Of a stretch of DNA of 64,000 nt, positions 43,701-50,361 are shown in pieces; the stretch's first letter is position 1, and each line of letters opens with the position of its first letter. This stretch comes from Amyelois transitella (taxonomy: Eukaryota > Arthropoda > Insecta > Lepidoptera > Pyralidae). The notes under the pieces are model-generated. The model was not told the DNA's origin and ran no database searches. It saw nothing but the letters and a program-made list of their open reading frames with translations. The translations under genes and the position numbers were made by a program. Where the stretch lies: positions 7,911,501-7,975,500 of the forward strand of contig NC_083523.1 of assembly GCF_032362555.1 (NCBI RefSeq), written 5' to 3'.

Positions 43701-46700
43701 TGTTTTGGCATCTGTCTCTTGATTTATGTTATTATGCAGTGTTGGAGTTAAAAAAAAACCCCGTATTCAAATGAGTTGTTAACGGTGGGACAAAAGAAAA
43801 CGATTTTTCGAAGGTTCGATAGGAATCATTCGGTAACAAATCGATTACATGCTGGCAAGAAAGTATTCATTTGTGTTCATTAAAAAATGTATGTTCTAAA
43901 TTTGAATGTGCTGTTTATTTCTCAAAGGGGTTTAAATTCCATTGTGTTTTCCATCATATGCAATTATCATTAAATCCAATTTGCATTTATTGTATCAATA
44001 ATAATAAGCCAATTATAATGGAACAGGCTTTTTCACATCTCTTTCTAATTATATCAGTCAGAAAGTGATATGACGGATAAATTTGTCTGTTCTGAAACTG
44101 TTTCTTGTCACATGCTTGTCACAGACTCATTTGTGGTATTGAAATACATATGCTCTTGATTCAAACGTACTTTTCGGTTAAAGGGATATAAAGTCCGCCC
44201 ACCAATCATTCTAATCTCGAACTTATCTTTACAGAACAAGGTGCAATCTCCGACCAACTCGGCGGCGAACAATCCGTTCCTTTCAACTGCGGCGCCCAAT
44301 AACCAGAACCAGTCGATAGTAGACTTGTTTGGTCCGAGCCCGGCGGATACTACCGCCCAGTCTAACAAGGCCTCTGATGATTTGCTCTCACTGGGCAATC
44401 CGTTCGCTGATATGTTCGGAGGTGAGGTCTAGTTATATTGGACGTAGGATTTAGGTCAAATATTTAGAATTGCAATATCTTTTTTCAATGTTTGCCATGC
44501 TCTTCTTAAGATGAGGGAATCCAGCACATTCAGACAATTAAATGTGATGCAAAAAGGGTTTGATTCCCCTGCAAATGTTGCGGAGGTTACGTGTACAAAT
44601 TTGACGCAACGAAATAGAGTGAAAGGCGCATCCTGGACTTTTCTACAGAGGAGGAGGATGTCACCGGATCTAACGCCAGGACGAAGAATAATGAGATAAT
44701 TCAGTTAAGAAATAAGTATACTAAAAAGTATTAAAGTAAATAATATTGTGCATATAAAATATAGCAACTATAATTAACATAGGTATTTCTAAATTAATAT
44801 GCTGACTAATCTTTTATATTTTGTCACTGTAAAGAAACTTAATTGTAATATTGCTGAATGGCCGATTTTACATTTCGCATTTACGTGGATTTAGTATGTG
44901 TCTCTGTCACACTTACTTTAAATTTATTTATCTGTCTCGCTCAAACAAATGCGAATAAAATTGACCATATATTAGAAACCTTACACTGTATTATAAAAGC
45001 ACATCCCAAGCTTACGGGGATGGTTGAAGCACAAATTCTATAACAATGCAGCCTTATAAACAAATTTACCCATTTAGAAATAAATTCGCGTTTATTTCTG
45101 CATTGTTATTCACATAAAGAGCTTAAGTCGTAAAGTTTCCTGTTACCTTTCCTTTCAATTTTACTCTGAATTTTCGTTTGATCTTAATTAAAATGCTATT
45201 TCAAATTCAAATCAAACAAAAATTTAGTCATAAAATACCTACAATCGAGACCGGCTCATATCTACAAAGACATTATAGCTGGCCAGGGTTTCCAATTGAA
45301 TTTGGAAATAAAATATATCAAGGATACATAACGTTTAGTTAGTAACAACACTGGCGAATAATTAAAAAAAGGACGCCTCCGTGGCACACAATTTAATTAC
45401 CTAGATATTTGACGCGGCTGTGCCCAAGAGAGACTTTAGGTACTTTTCATAAAGTTACCACTGGCCAGTTCTTCCCGTTATTTCGAATTATGAAATTTCG
45501 AATTACTTGGCGTATTTTTTTTTTTAATAAGTGTCACACTGGCCAGTAATTAAAAAAAAAGTACTAAGTAGGTGTATTTGACGCGGCTGTGCACCGTTTT
45601 AGCTTCGGGCGTTCAACCCGCCGCGGCCCAGCCGCTGTGGCCGCAGCAACAACAGAGCAACGGGTTCGGGGCCGCGTTCCCGGCACAGAACAACACGTTC
45701 GTGTCCGAGGCTAACTTCACTAACGTTTTCAGTAACACTGACACGACAGGTGAGGCGCTTTTGTAGATATCACCCGCTGTGTGGTGTGCGGTGTCATTGT
45801 GAATTTGTTGCGTTTTTGGTACTGAAAAATTGATTGGTATAAAGAAAAGTAAATATCTATTGTCAAGTGATATGATATGCAATAGTTTTGTAACACAAAA
45901 TTTTGAAAATTGTGTACTTTACATTAGAAACTGCTTTTTTTTTTACATTAATTGTAAGGTGAATTATTTTTTGATTATATATATATGGATTGTATAAAAG
46001 TAATGTACTTCAATAACTTAAACAAATAACAATAATTACAATTCAGTATAGTTACGTCCAAAAGTATGATGAAACAAAATCACCTATAATTTTAATATTT
46101 TATTGAAATGAAATAATTTTATTTATTGAAATTTACAATGTCACCAAACCCTTGTAATTTCTAAACTGTTCTATCTCTTATGGTGTTGGTTATTATAAAT
46201 AATATGTACTTTCTCACGCAAGCTGCGGCGGCTAACCCGTTCATGGGTATGGGCGAGCTCCCCGCCCCCGTCCCGACCGCGTCCCCCGCACGCCCCCCAC
46301 CCCCCGCGCACCCCCCACAACCCAAATCCGCCTTCGACGACCTCGAAGACGTCATGCGCATGTCCCTTGGAGGATCCCCAGCCAAATCCCAACCAATCAC
46401 ACAACAGCCCCAGCCGATGGCCAACCAACCGCCGTTCAGTGACGTCATGACGATGCCGATGACCCAACCAACGATGTTCGGATCTCCCGCGCGACAACCG
46501 ATGGTGCCAATGGCGGCTATGGGTTCGGAATTTAAATTTGGATGAAACGTTTTTTTGTTGTTCTTTTTTTTTTAATTTTTTAGTGTTTCCAGCCAGATGC
46601 GCTTACAGATTTAATTTGGCAAGGCACTGCGTTTTGCGTTAATAATATAGACACGCCCCGTTTAGATGTTGTGGTTTATTATTTATGTTGTTTATTTTGT

Positions 46701-49700
46701 GTATGTGTATAATAATAACATCTTATATATATGTTGTGTATTATCATTTGTAAATATTTATTATAGAAAAAATGCACTTTCCACTATTCATTCTTCGTCA
46801 TGTCAATGTTTCCTCATTGAATTATAATTCGAATTTTAATCAAAATCGTTGTACCCATTTTATGTAAGTGACATTCGTACACAGATTATATCTAAAACTA
46901 CGCCTTATATTTAAGAGCTATCTCTTCTTGGCGAACTTTGCACGTAGAATATTGATCTTAAATCACATAACTTCAACAACCCATTATCTTACTCAATAAG
47001 GCCTAATTTCGCAAGAACTTTCTTCTAAATTACTGAGATAATATTATAAGGCAAATATTTTCCATTATTCATATATGTCTTTCTACAACCGTAGCATGAC
47101 AGCGATAGTTTTCGGGCTATAATAACGGCGTCGCGCGTGCCATTTCGCGGGCTGAGTATATTCGTAGAAATCTTTGTCGCTTAGATTGATACATCACCTC
47201 ATCATCGCCTCGTTCAAAATAGCCTTTACCCCGATATAAATAAGGTACAATTCCGCAGGTCAACCGCCCCAACAACAACAGCCCGGGAAAGTGCTAACGG
47301 GCGATCTGGACTCGTCACTCGCTCAGTTGGCCAATAACTTGACCATCAATAAGAGCGCTGCAGCTCAGAAGTAAGAATTTTTTTTTTTTTCAAATACTCC
47401 TATTACGCTCTTCTCTTTATAAAAAGCTACCTTTCCTTTTGTTTCCAAATATACCAGATTGATTAAAAAAAAATTGTGGTTTTTCTTTGTTTTGAAGTCA
47501 GACAGTTTCCAACAAAAAATAGTAAGACTTACAAAAACTCTTAGAACCCATCTTAAGACAATGATTACGAATTATTCTCGATATCTACTTAATTTGGAAA
47601 TAAAAGTTAAAGTATATTTATATAAAAATTGAGCAGGGGAGATTTTAACAATTTTGATACCAAAAAAATGGAAATCCGATTTGAACAGCTAATATTGCTA
47701 GGAAAATAGTTGAATTATGTATTGAACTTGATAATTCACATGCTTATTTCTTTTGGAGAATGTTCTTAAGAAATGTGATTTTAGATAGCGCTACCATAGT
47801 AGATATTAGAAAAAAAATTTTAACTAAACATTTTTTATTATTTTATTGGTACACTCAATAACAAAAGTGATTAAAGCAATGCAGCATCGAATCGTATTTT
47901 TGTTATTGATTGCATAATCGATTTGTCGATTCATAATACATTTAAAAATGTAGTACAACTTTGTTTCGGATACAAAATTGAGTGAATTATTTTACTCGTT
48001 TTTATCATGAATTTTGTTTTGTACCTAAGTATTGTCCAAGTAATGTGTTCGTGAAAAAAATTTGCTAGTTTCCATTAAGTAAATATTTTATATCATCATA
48101 TTCTTGCATACCGTTACTTTTTTATAATAATGCTATTTTGAGACATCAAACCTTGTCATTTTGCTAAAATTACCAAGTGAAAGCAACTTAATTATGATTT
48201 TGCAACATAGATGTTTGTTTTATATTGTTTTTGCATTAAATAAATACACTTGCACGTTTTGAAGATGCTTTCACTTTAGACACTTCATCTTGTATGGGTT
48301 CGTACGTGATTCCAGTCATATGGGTTTTTATGTTAAAATAAATATGCCATACATTTTGACGTTATGCAGCTTTTTAGTACTGACTGACAGTTACATGTAT
48401 TTTAATTCGAACCGAAAAACAAGCGTTTCATCGTCCTTATATTCTCTTCTTCTTTTATCCCACATTCTAGTCTGCAGGATCTACATAATTTATAGTATTT
48501 ATATTACTAACCCTGATTTACTGCTCACACTCAGTCCCGTCCCCCCCCCCAGATTTTATAACTCTACAATCATAAATAGATAGTAAAAGATCAAATTATA
48601 AAAAAAAACCTTGAAAACGATAGTTTAGCTCTCATATTCATGTGTGGCACATCTGACTGAATCCATACGAGCTCGTACGCACAGTCCGCATGTTTTGACC
48701 TGTGCCGTGTACGTAGACCGATGCAGTGGAATTCTCCGAAGACCACCTCCAAGCCCGGCGCCACTTGGAGCCCACAGCCGATGCAAGCCACCACCGGAGC
48801 GGGATATAGGCCTATGGTAAGATACGACAGGTTTTGGTTAGCAGCAACTACTGTGACTTGACTATCGTGATCGGCCAGCCAGTTTAAATTAATATATAAT
48901 CCCAATTTTATTACAGTACTACCTATTTTTTAAGTCACATCGACAATTTTCGATGGCGTTTAATGGCGTTAGATAGCTACCGCTTAATCTCAATAAAATA
49001 ACGACCTTTTTACAAGTGCGCTTTACTTAAAATCCAAAAACAAAATGAGTCCAGTTCGCGAATTCAAATGACACTTTCTGATAGGTTCAAGTATTTCCGC
49101 GCTGGTAGATCGGTGTAACTTATAAAAGTGGTTATACTGTTATTAACTTAAATATCCGTTGGTTGTTGTTATTGTTGTAATATTTGTGGGATGATATTGT
49201 CTTCATGTAGCATGATGATTGTTGCTGCCAACCGAAATCTTGTTTCTACATAATTTCATGTCACTATAAAAAGTGAGAAAAGACAGGCAATACGAAAAAT
49301 AAGATTGAAAGTTTTGTACAAAATGTTAAACTCATGTTATGTTACTTCCTTTTTGCTTTTTAATGTCGCATAATGATTTTCTTTGCGCTAAATTTACTCT
49401 TATGCTAAAATTTGAGTATTACGCTAGAGCCGTATTTTCTTTGTGCATTATTTTTTTCTTTCTCCCGTAGCATGCCAGCATTTATTTTTCAGGGTCCAGG
49501 CATGAACCTCCCACCAATGCCCCACACCTTGCCCCATACATATCACCCTCCGCATTTTATGATGGTAAGTTTGCTATTTTTTTATTTTTATCACTTTTTG
49601 TTGCTTTATTTTAGTGGCATTACATCACTTCTTTGGTTGACATTCATATCATAGAAAAAGTACAAAAATCGTTCAAACCTTTTTGGAAATATGTTCTTAC

Positions 49701-50361
49701 TTTTCATCACTACGATCAAATCAATTAAAATGTAAAGGTAACTTATCTGATAACTTTAAGCCATAATCCAGCTTACAATCTATCGAGTATTCTACTAGAA
49801 GGTTGGTATATGTTGACTTTTAGCATGAGTGTTGTGTTCTTCGGATGTGAATGGCCGTTCGCATGATAAGTTCGATCGATGTCTCATTCGTACTTATGTT
49901 CAAAAACCATCAGAGTATTACATCCTTCATCACTTTGTTTTTTGAAAAGAATAGTCATTGACTGACAGATGTATATATCTGATATTATAAAAGGAAAGAT
50001 TTATAATTTGTGATAGTTCGTGAAACGAATGCAGTGGCTTAATCATAGCTTTAGTTTTTATGCGTGATTAAAAATAAATTACTTATTAAGAAAAAATACC
50101 ACCTACCTGATTGCAAGATCAGCGAAAAAAATATATTTGGGTTCTAAATATTTTTTCTTATAGACGAAACTTACTTTCTATATTGTTTACGGAAAAAAGA
50201 GGTAAGAACAAAAGGTTTTATAATTAACCGTGACAATCTAATTACAGCAACAGCCAGGCATGGTAATGGGGATGCCTGGAGCCCCAATGATGCCCATGGG
50301 GATGGCCCCACCGATGCGACCAGCGGTCCCCCCACAGCCCACCACAAACCAATTTAGCTAA
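15650..50361 (+). CDS. Lap: AP180/CALM-family clathrin adaptor (ANTH domain)
   Basis: Endocytic adaptor that binds plasma-membrane PtdIns(4,5)P2, helps assemble clathrin coats and recruits the SNARE synaptobrevin in known AP180/CALM proteins. Coding exons: 15650-15779, 27652-27794, 35476-35551, 40767-40869, 41219-41386, 41760-41898, 42340-42485, 42993-43173, 44235-44421, 45603-45749, 47259-47370, 48717-48816, 49493-49564, 50248-50361; total 605 residues. All junctions are GT-AG and keep phase. The ANTH domain covers about residues 15-290; its lipid motif [14 protein letters not shown] sits in exon 1. The C-terminal tail has NPF motifs (EH-domain ligands), DLFGPS (AP2/clathrin type) and [15 protein letters not shown], conserved with CALM. 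An alternative 3' end at 46545 gives 580 residues. An in-frame ATG at 15629 could add seven residues, but MAGQTINDR at 15650 matches the family start and has the better context. Intron 1 (11.9 kb) is filled with transposons. Confidence 0.95.
16352..16377 (+). repeat. Left terminal inverted repeat
   Basis: 26 bp beginning GGGTGATTCTCC and ending GGGAAAAT. It pairs with 20453-20478, with five mismatches. Confidence 0.8.
16533..17144. repeat. Left array of CAGTCCCCTG boxes
   Basis: Copies at 16533-16542, 16921-16930 (one change), 17078-17087, 17092-17101, and inverted at 17115-17124 and 17135-17144. The pair 17091-17102 / 17114-17125 is a perfect 12-bp inverted repeat with an 11-base loop, just upstream of the transposase start. 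Two more copies, 20267-20276 (one change) and 20287-20296, lie at the right end. Such arrays are typical transposase binding sites. Confidence 0.75.
16932..17166 (+). other. Probable 5' UTR intron of the transposase gene
   Basis: Donor GTATGT after CAGTCCCTTGG and acceptor TTTTTTCTCAG 12 bases before the start codon. A GC-richer stretch at 16795-16920 could be the promoter and first exon. Confidence 0.5.
17179..19782 (+). CDS. Candidate DDE transposase, 867 residues, unnamed superfamily
   Basis: One uninterrupted frame starting at an ATG in good context. The N terminus (about residues 1-180) is very basic and predicted coiled coil (repeats such as [14 protein letters not shown] and [15 protein letters not shown]). 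A cysteine-containing region with CLSRKCLVC lies near residue 380. The C-terminal half carries three conserved-looking acidic spots: HMDFSENY (D488), [14 protein letters not shown] (D566) and [16 protein letters not shown] (E601). The 34 residues between D566 and E601 fit a D-D(34/35)-E ribonuclease-H-like core. A late CXCX4C set ([10 protein letters not shown]) and an acidic tail follow. I recall similar SHGKG-DG-G sequences in many uncharacterised arthropod proteins, but I cannot name the family. The terminal repeats and target duplication around it make a transposase the best explanation; a domesticated gene is unlikely. Confidence 0.75.
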   Translation: MPPQKKTREEVLERKKELERLRYQRLKNDPQKREEMKEKERLKYQKKKEKGLRKLVRDMTPREHRTAKKNWKKHCTDYRARKKTLKETTNAFVRDNTPSSETEISAPPTTDNSANKKRKRHAKLLREKANRDKDNKILEYKRKVEKYKKRLSRLEKTINQNKDETPNTKINRMIDDSNSRKEIVKKALFGEVMNKQLKENYSQLKTQKDKQIFSKVVAGTSVHKYKLWTTKDSAINYKMTKKWKPSPSLEMPKRTRIDKISKRCAKVIREFYEDDSNSRLGAGKKEFITRNSIKHQKRYLQDTVLSLYKKFVASNFKISYQMFCRLRPFWVVKPKAQDRDTCLCVTHANIDLKLSGLHAAKILSYNSYQKLLENLCCDRYNVECLSRKCLVCNNRTPAYNEFDDNKPIQYKKWVSEKQEYLDPKSKKPKLVTKHLKKTLTLRPRELIHELHADLDKFFCHQRNIVHQFNAIKHLKENLGEEDILIHMDFSENYCTKYGEEIQPFHFGGSRTQISIHTVVVYLKNSIQSYATISKNLTHSPSAIWAHLQPIFRAIQPGIKYVHFLSDGPVTQYRNKTMFFVLASRLSKDIPNLQGFSWNYSEAGHGKGAPDGVGATCKRTADAVVAAGGDVDTLEQFVEVIQARCPGIIFHTINDEDIQSITDAIEKTSKLKSFNGTLKVHQITGISTSPAVLTMRSLSCFCPNTCQHYKIGTINYNQKMKLRVQDIYTESETSSSEDDNALDMFEIEPSYATKPRTDSPVEEMEAGPSRDNNDKYNCGDYVLVKLQSKHTEYRYVAVINKIDEEDGEFTVTFLKLCDKEGLTFKVDEEDVSDIAFEQIIKKLTNPDLILKGKRIFYKFNTPVNIFEQ
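20453..20478 (-). repeat. Right terminal inverted repeat
   Basis: On the minus strand it begins GGGTACTTCTCTACTA and ends GGGAAAAT. It is followed outside by ACAT, the target duplication. Confidence 0.8.
20765..21100 (+). mobile_element. SINE-B copy, diverged and interrupted
   Basis: AAGAATAGGACCAC..., CTAGCAACCTGTCACTATTTG and GCCAAACAGCTGAATGTGGCC run from 20770. The 3' part (GACTGTTGGCTTC, ATAGATGTAG) resumes near 21058 after about 85 bases of other sequence. Confidence 0.65.
21263..21365 (+). repeat. Minisatellite of GATGAA-type units
   Basis: Imperfect tandem units such as TTGATGAATGTAGATGARGC repeat three to four times. A translated peptide would be Asp/Glu-rich, but stops interrupt it. 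It lies in lap intron 1. Confidence 0.6.
22495..22565 (-). mobile_element. SINE-B fragment
   Basis: AGCCAACGTTCAGCTATTTA and GGCTTAATAATGGAATTGAG are core SINE-B motifs in reverse. Confidence 0.45.
23020..24579 (-). mobile_element. piggyBac-like element, internally deleted
   Basis: 1,560 bp between TTAA duplications (23016-23019 and 24580-24583). The ends are a perfect 16-bp inverted repeat CCCTTATGTGAGTGAC. A second inverted motif, GTGACGAGGTACC followed by CGGGTACCTTCA, overlaps the terminal repeat at the left but lies 21 bases inside it at the right, an asymmetry like that of the moth piggyBac. A third GGTACCCGGGTACC palindrome is at 23227-23240. Inside are only broken pieces of a transposase on the minus strand, so the copy is non-autonomous. 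Confidence 0.9.
23463..24416 (-). pseudogene. piggyBac transposase remnant
   Basis: Read on the minus strand, pieces appear in order: [19 protein letters not shown] (first catalytic Asp region), [51 protein letters not shown] (third catalytic Asp region) and a C-terminal Cys-rich part (CEICSSVGQ ... CYICREL). Frameshifts and stops separate them, and the N-terminal third is missing. It is therefore non-functional. Confidence 0.88.
25450..25543 (+). mobile_element. SINE-B 3' fragment
   Basis: TAGCTGAACGCGGCC, AAGACTGTTGGTTCTG, TACCCCGCAAGGAATATAGAC and a TATGTATG tail. Confidence 0.6.
25820..26096 (-). mobile_element. SINE-B, near full length, reverse
   Basis: Begins CATACATATAATTACGCC (tail) and ends GGAACCACACGGC, the complement of the GCCGTGTGGTTCC head. 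The core TTGAGATTCAAATACTGACA is present. Confidence 0.75.
26193..26462 (+). mobile_element. Helitron-like non-autonomous element
   Basis: Starts TCTATACTAATATTA after an A, and ends with hairpin-forming CGCGGACGAAGTCGCGGG, then CACAGCTAT (CTAG in the sister copy) before T. A TC start and a hairpin plus CTAG end are Helitron hallmarks. The sister copy is at 62785-63060. A LINE 3' end is an alternative reading. Confidence 0.55.
27225..27526 (-). mobile_element. SINE-B with internal inverted duplication
   Basis: The reverse SINE-B runs from the tail to GGAACCACACGGCAC. Its core is duplicated in opposite orientation (27281-27313 against 27361-27393). Confidence 0.65.
27281..27393. repeat. Perfect 33-bp inverted repeat inside SINE-B
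   Basis: Left arm AACCTGTCACTATTTG... at 27281-27313, right arm ending ...CAAATAGTGACAGGTT at 27361-27393, with no mismatch. A third copy of the core lies in the loop (27329-27353). It would form a strong hairpin. Confidence 0.85.
27652..27794 (+). CDS. lap exon 2
   Basis: Residues 44-91: [18 protein letters not shown] to HHLLAYGNE, a typical ANTH segment. Acceptor TATTTTCCAG, donor GTGAGT. The first two bases complete a Tyr codon. Confidence 0.93.
28007..28147. mobile_element. Palindromic MITE, full copy
   Basis: 141 bp from CCCCATAGCATG to GCTATACTACGGGG. The arms contain ATCGCTGTCCCGTTTGACG and AAGCGAAACAGCGATAG. It is nearly palindromic over its whole length and non-coding. Confidence 0.75.
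28290..28415 (-). repeat. Uninterrupted copy of the piggyBac target repeat
   Basis: TTGACGTCAAATAAATTAC, TTAA (28341-28344), then AACTAAGTTTACTGCCGC. It corresponds, reversed, to the sequences on each side of the piggyBac at 23020-24579, with a single TTAA. Confidence 0.8.
28580..28768 (+). mobile_element. SINE-A, tRNA-derived, with TA tail
   Basis: Box A TGGCGCAGCGG and box B GGTTCGAATTCC in the head, AACTCAATCTGTGTAATTTG near the end, then about 30 bases of TA repeats. The middle is shorter than in the 4155-4384 copy. Confidence 0.82.
28860..28916 (+). mobile_element. SINE-A head fragment
   Basis: CGCCTTTGTAGTGCCCTTGTC and GGGTTCGATTCCCGGCC keep the box B region. It is truncated on both sides. 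Confidence 0.55.
29041..29300 (+). mobile_element. SINE-B, near full length
   Basis: Head GTGTGGTTCCCGGGACC, core CTAGCAACCTGTCAGTATTTG, hairpin AGTCTTTTCAAGACT, and 3' tail GACGTGATTTTATGTATG. Confidence 0.8.
29615..30264 (+). repeat. Dispersed repeat including a left inverted arm
   Basis: Starts near AGCAGGGGGTGTTACTGG, with a TCTG microsatellite and CGATTTTGATGAAACTTGG. From 29980 to 30264 it pairs as an inverted copy with 32000-32279. A Helitron-like origin is likely. Confidence 0.55.
30566..31790 (-). pseudogene. LINE C-terminal fragment, interrupted
   Basis: On the minus strand, two parts separated by another LINE. 31790-31447 encodes [30 protein letters not shown] and [11 protein letters not shown] ... 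VWDATC, and has a frameshift near its end. 30797-30566 continues with [12 protein letters not shown] and [15 protein letters not shown] to a stop. These motifs are familiar from the C termini of arthropod non-LTR reverse transcriptases; the family is uncertain. Removing the insert and the duplicated target rejoins the frame around RRKYVVIGN. Confidence 0.65.
30812..31446 (-). mobile_element. 5'-truncated LINE inserted in the LINE fragment
   Basis: On the minus strand, the end of a reverse transcriptase: [49 protein letters not shown] and [15 protein letters not shown] 3' UTR follows, ending GCGTGATTTTATGTATG and a TATG repeat. A 14-bp target duplication CCGATAACTACATA flanks it (30798-30811 and 31447-31460). 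The 5' truncation and the tail are classic for LINEs. Confidence 0.85.
32000..32406. repeat. Right inverted arm and Helitron-like 3' end
   Basis: 32000-32279 is an inverted copy of 29980-30264 (for example TGCATATTATGACGCTTGCA). It continues to CGCGGACGGAGTCGCGGGGG and AAAGCTAG at 32406, followed by T, which fits a Helitron-type end. Confidence 0.55.
32538..32592 (+). mobile_element. LINE 3' end fragment
   Basis: TGCCTACCCCTCAGGGAAAG then AGGCGTGATTTTATG and a TTATG tail: the same 3' end as the LINE at 30812-31446. Confidence 0.6.
32612..32875. mobile_element. Two SINE-B remnants
   Basis: 32612-32712 on the plus strand (TCAATTCCATCATTAA, ACTATTGGCTTTGTCTAAC) and 32775-32875 reversed (GCCAACAGTCTTGAAAAACTG, TGACAGGTTGCTA). 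Both are decayed. Confidence 0.45.
33058..33262. repeat. Dispersed repeat shared with 63490-63725
   Basis: Both copies share TTTATTGCACAAAA, CTTAATGCCGTTTGGCATTC, TCTACCAGTC and GGTGGTGCGATAAAGTGCAC, then run into ATACATA-rich sequence. Probably a LINE 3' region in reverse, but no coding part is present. Confidence 0.65.
34761..34894. mobile_element. Palindromic MITE, full copy
   Basis: CCCCGGAACACGGCACGCGC to CGTGCCATGCTACG, with ATCGCTGTTTCGC and GGGACAGCTATAG in opposite arms. The same family as 28007-28147. Confidence 0.72.
35476..35551 (+). CDS. lap exon 3
   Basis: Residues 92-116: [25 protein letters not shown], with one base left over. Acceptor TTTTTCAG, donor GTATGT. Confidence 0.92.
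37606..37700 (-). mobile_element. LINE 3' end fragment
   Basis: ACATACATACATAAAATCACG, CCTCTTTTGCGGAGG and CACTTGCCACGATCTCTGC match the 3' UTR of the LINE at 30812-31446. Confidence 0.7.
39219..39239 (+). CDS. Candidate 21-nt cassette microexon of lap
   Basis: Seven codons (inserting AAGARIG after the shared Gly) between exons 3 and 4. It has a pyrimidine-rich acceptor ending CTTTCGGAAG and a consensus donor GTGAGT. It keeps phase 1 and adds a Gly/Ala-rich link between SGVQ and YDMSPF. I recall that Drosophila Lap has a Gly-rich insert at the same place. It is GC-rich in an AT-rich intron. No transcript evidence is available here. Confidence 0.55.
40767..40869 (+). CDS. lap exon 4
   Basis: Residues 117-150: [20 protein letters not shown] to CKVKR. 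Acceptor TTTTTCACACAG, donor GTCAGT. Confidence 0.92.
40943..41177 (+). mobile_element. SINE-B in lap intron 4
   Basis: GCCGTGTGGTTCCCGGCACC head to CTATCTACCCCGCAA. It fills most of the 349-bp intron between exons 4 and 5, ending about 40 bases before the next acceptor. The TATG tail is lost. Confidence 0.8.
41219..41386 (+). CDS. lap exon 5
   Basis: Residues 151-206: [46 protein letters not shown]. Acceptor TTTTTCAG, donor GTGACG. Confidence 0.93.
41563..41759 (+). pseudogene. Decayed duplicate of lap exon 5
   Basis: The frame encodes [19 protein letters not shown] against [19 protein letters not shown] in exon 5, with 38 of 48 bases identical in the core and mostly synonymous changes. 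A TTATTTAG acceptor precedes it in the correct phase and the whole stretch is open. It has no donor: it runs straight into the acceptor of exon 6 at 41759. The upstream half differs strongly from exon 5. It could be a relic or a rarely used alternative exon fused to exon 6. A short open frame before it ([17 protein letters not shown], 41494) is unexplained. Confidence 0.6.
41760..41898 (+). CDS. lap exon 6
   Basis: Residues 207-253: [18 protein letters not shown] to [10 protein letters not shown]. Acceptor TTATTTCCAG, donor GTATGG. Confidence 0.93.
42340..42485 (+). CDS. lap exon 7
   Basis: Residues 254-301: [44 protein letters not shown]; end of the ANTH domain. Donor GTATGT. Confidence 0.93.
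42993..43173 (+). CDS. lap exon 8
   Basis: Residues 302-362: [19 protein letters not shown], then [12 protein letters not shown] and [12 protein letters not shown]. Start of the flexible tail. Donor GTAACT. Confidence 0.9.
43489..43545 (+). CDS. Candidate 57-nt cassette exon of lap
   Basis: Encodes [19 protein letters not shown] between exons 8 and 9, phase 0 on both sides, with a CAG acceptor (ATTCACAG) and a consensus GTAAGA donor. CALM has alternatively spliced tail exons in this part of the protein. The polypyrimidine tract is poor, so use is uncertain. Confidence 0.4.
44235..44421 (+). CDS. lap exon 9
   Basis: Residues 363-424: [40 protein letters not shown]. Two NPF motifs and one DLF motif. 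Without splicing the frame stops three codons later, at 44430-44432. Donor GTGAGG. Confidence 0.9.
45350..45600 (+). repeat. Partial intron duplication before lap exon 10
   Basis: ATTTGACGCGGCTGTGC occurs at about 45407-45423 and again at about 45577-45593. AATTAAAAAAA and ACTGGC(CAG) motifs also occur twice. The second copy leads into the exon 10 acceptor; the first leads to a TTTAG with no exon. Confidence 0.55.
45603..45749 (+). CDS. lap exon 10
   Basis: Residues 425-473: [48 protein letters not shown]. Acceptor CACCGTTTTAG, donor GTGAGG. One base is left over. Confidence 0.88.
46223..46545 (+). CDS. lap alternative terminal exon
   Basis: Phase-1 continuation after exon 10: [17 protein letters not shown], a Pro-rich stretch, [17 protein letters not shown] and MGSEFKFG before the stop. 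It gives a 580-residue isoform with another NPF motif. An internal phase-1 donor (GTATGG at 46245) could turn its first 22 bases into a mini-exon spliced to exon 11. Confidence 0.75.
47091..47152. mobile_element. Half copy of the palindromic MITE
   Basis: CCGTAGCATGACAGCGATAG and ATAACGGCGTCGCGCGTGCC. The left arm is mostly missing. Confidence 0.55.
47259..47370 (+). CDS. lap exon 11
   Basis: Residues 474-510: [37 protein letters not shown]. The [10 protein letters not shown] segment is conserved with CALM. Donor GTAAGA. Confidence 0.9.
48717..48816 (+). CDS. lap exon 12
   Basis: Residues 511-544: [20 protein letters not shown] to TGAGYRPM. Acceptor GTACGTAG, donor GTAAGA. Confidence 0.85.
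49493..49564 (+). CDS. lap exon 13
   Basis: Residues 545-568: [24 protein letters not shown]. Acceptor TTATTTTTCAG, donor GTAAGT. Confidence 0.85.
50248..50361 (+). CDS. lap exon 14, terminal
   Basis: Residues 569-605: [20 protein letters not shown] to TTNQFS, then TAA. A Met/Pro/Gly-rich tail like that of insect and vertebrate CALM. Confidence 0.88.
   Translation, partial: QQPGMVMGMPGAPMMPMGMAPPMRPAVPPQPTTNQFS

Noticed and set aside
44511..44699. 62-codon open frame between lap exons 9 and 10
   Set aside because: No domain, no suitable splice sites, and wording similar to degenerate repeat sequence elsewhere (compare 33590-33630).
46161..46497. Minus-strand open frames rich in Gly and Arg
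   Set aside because: They are the complement of the Pro-rich lap terminal exon.
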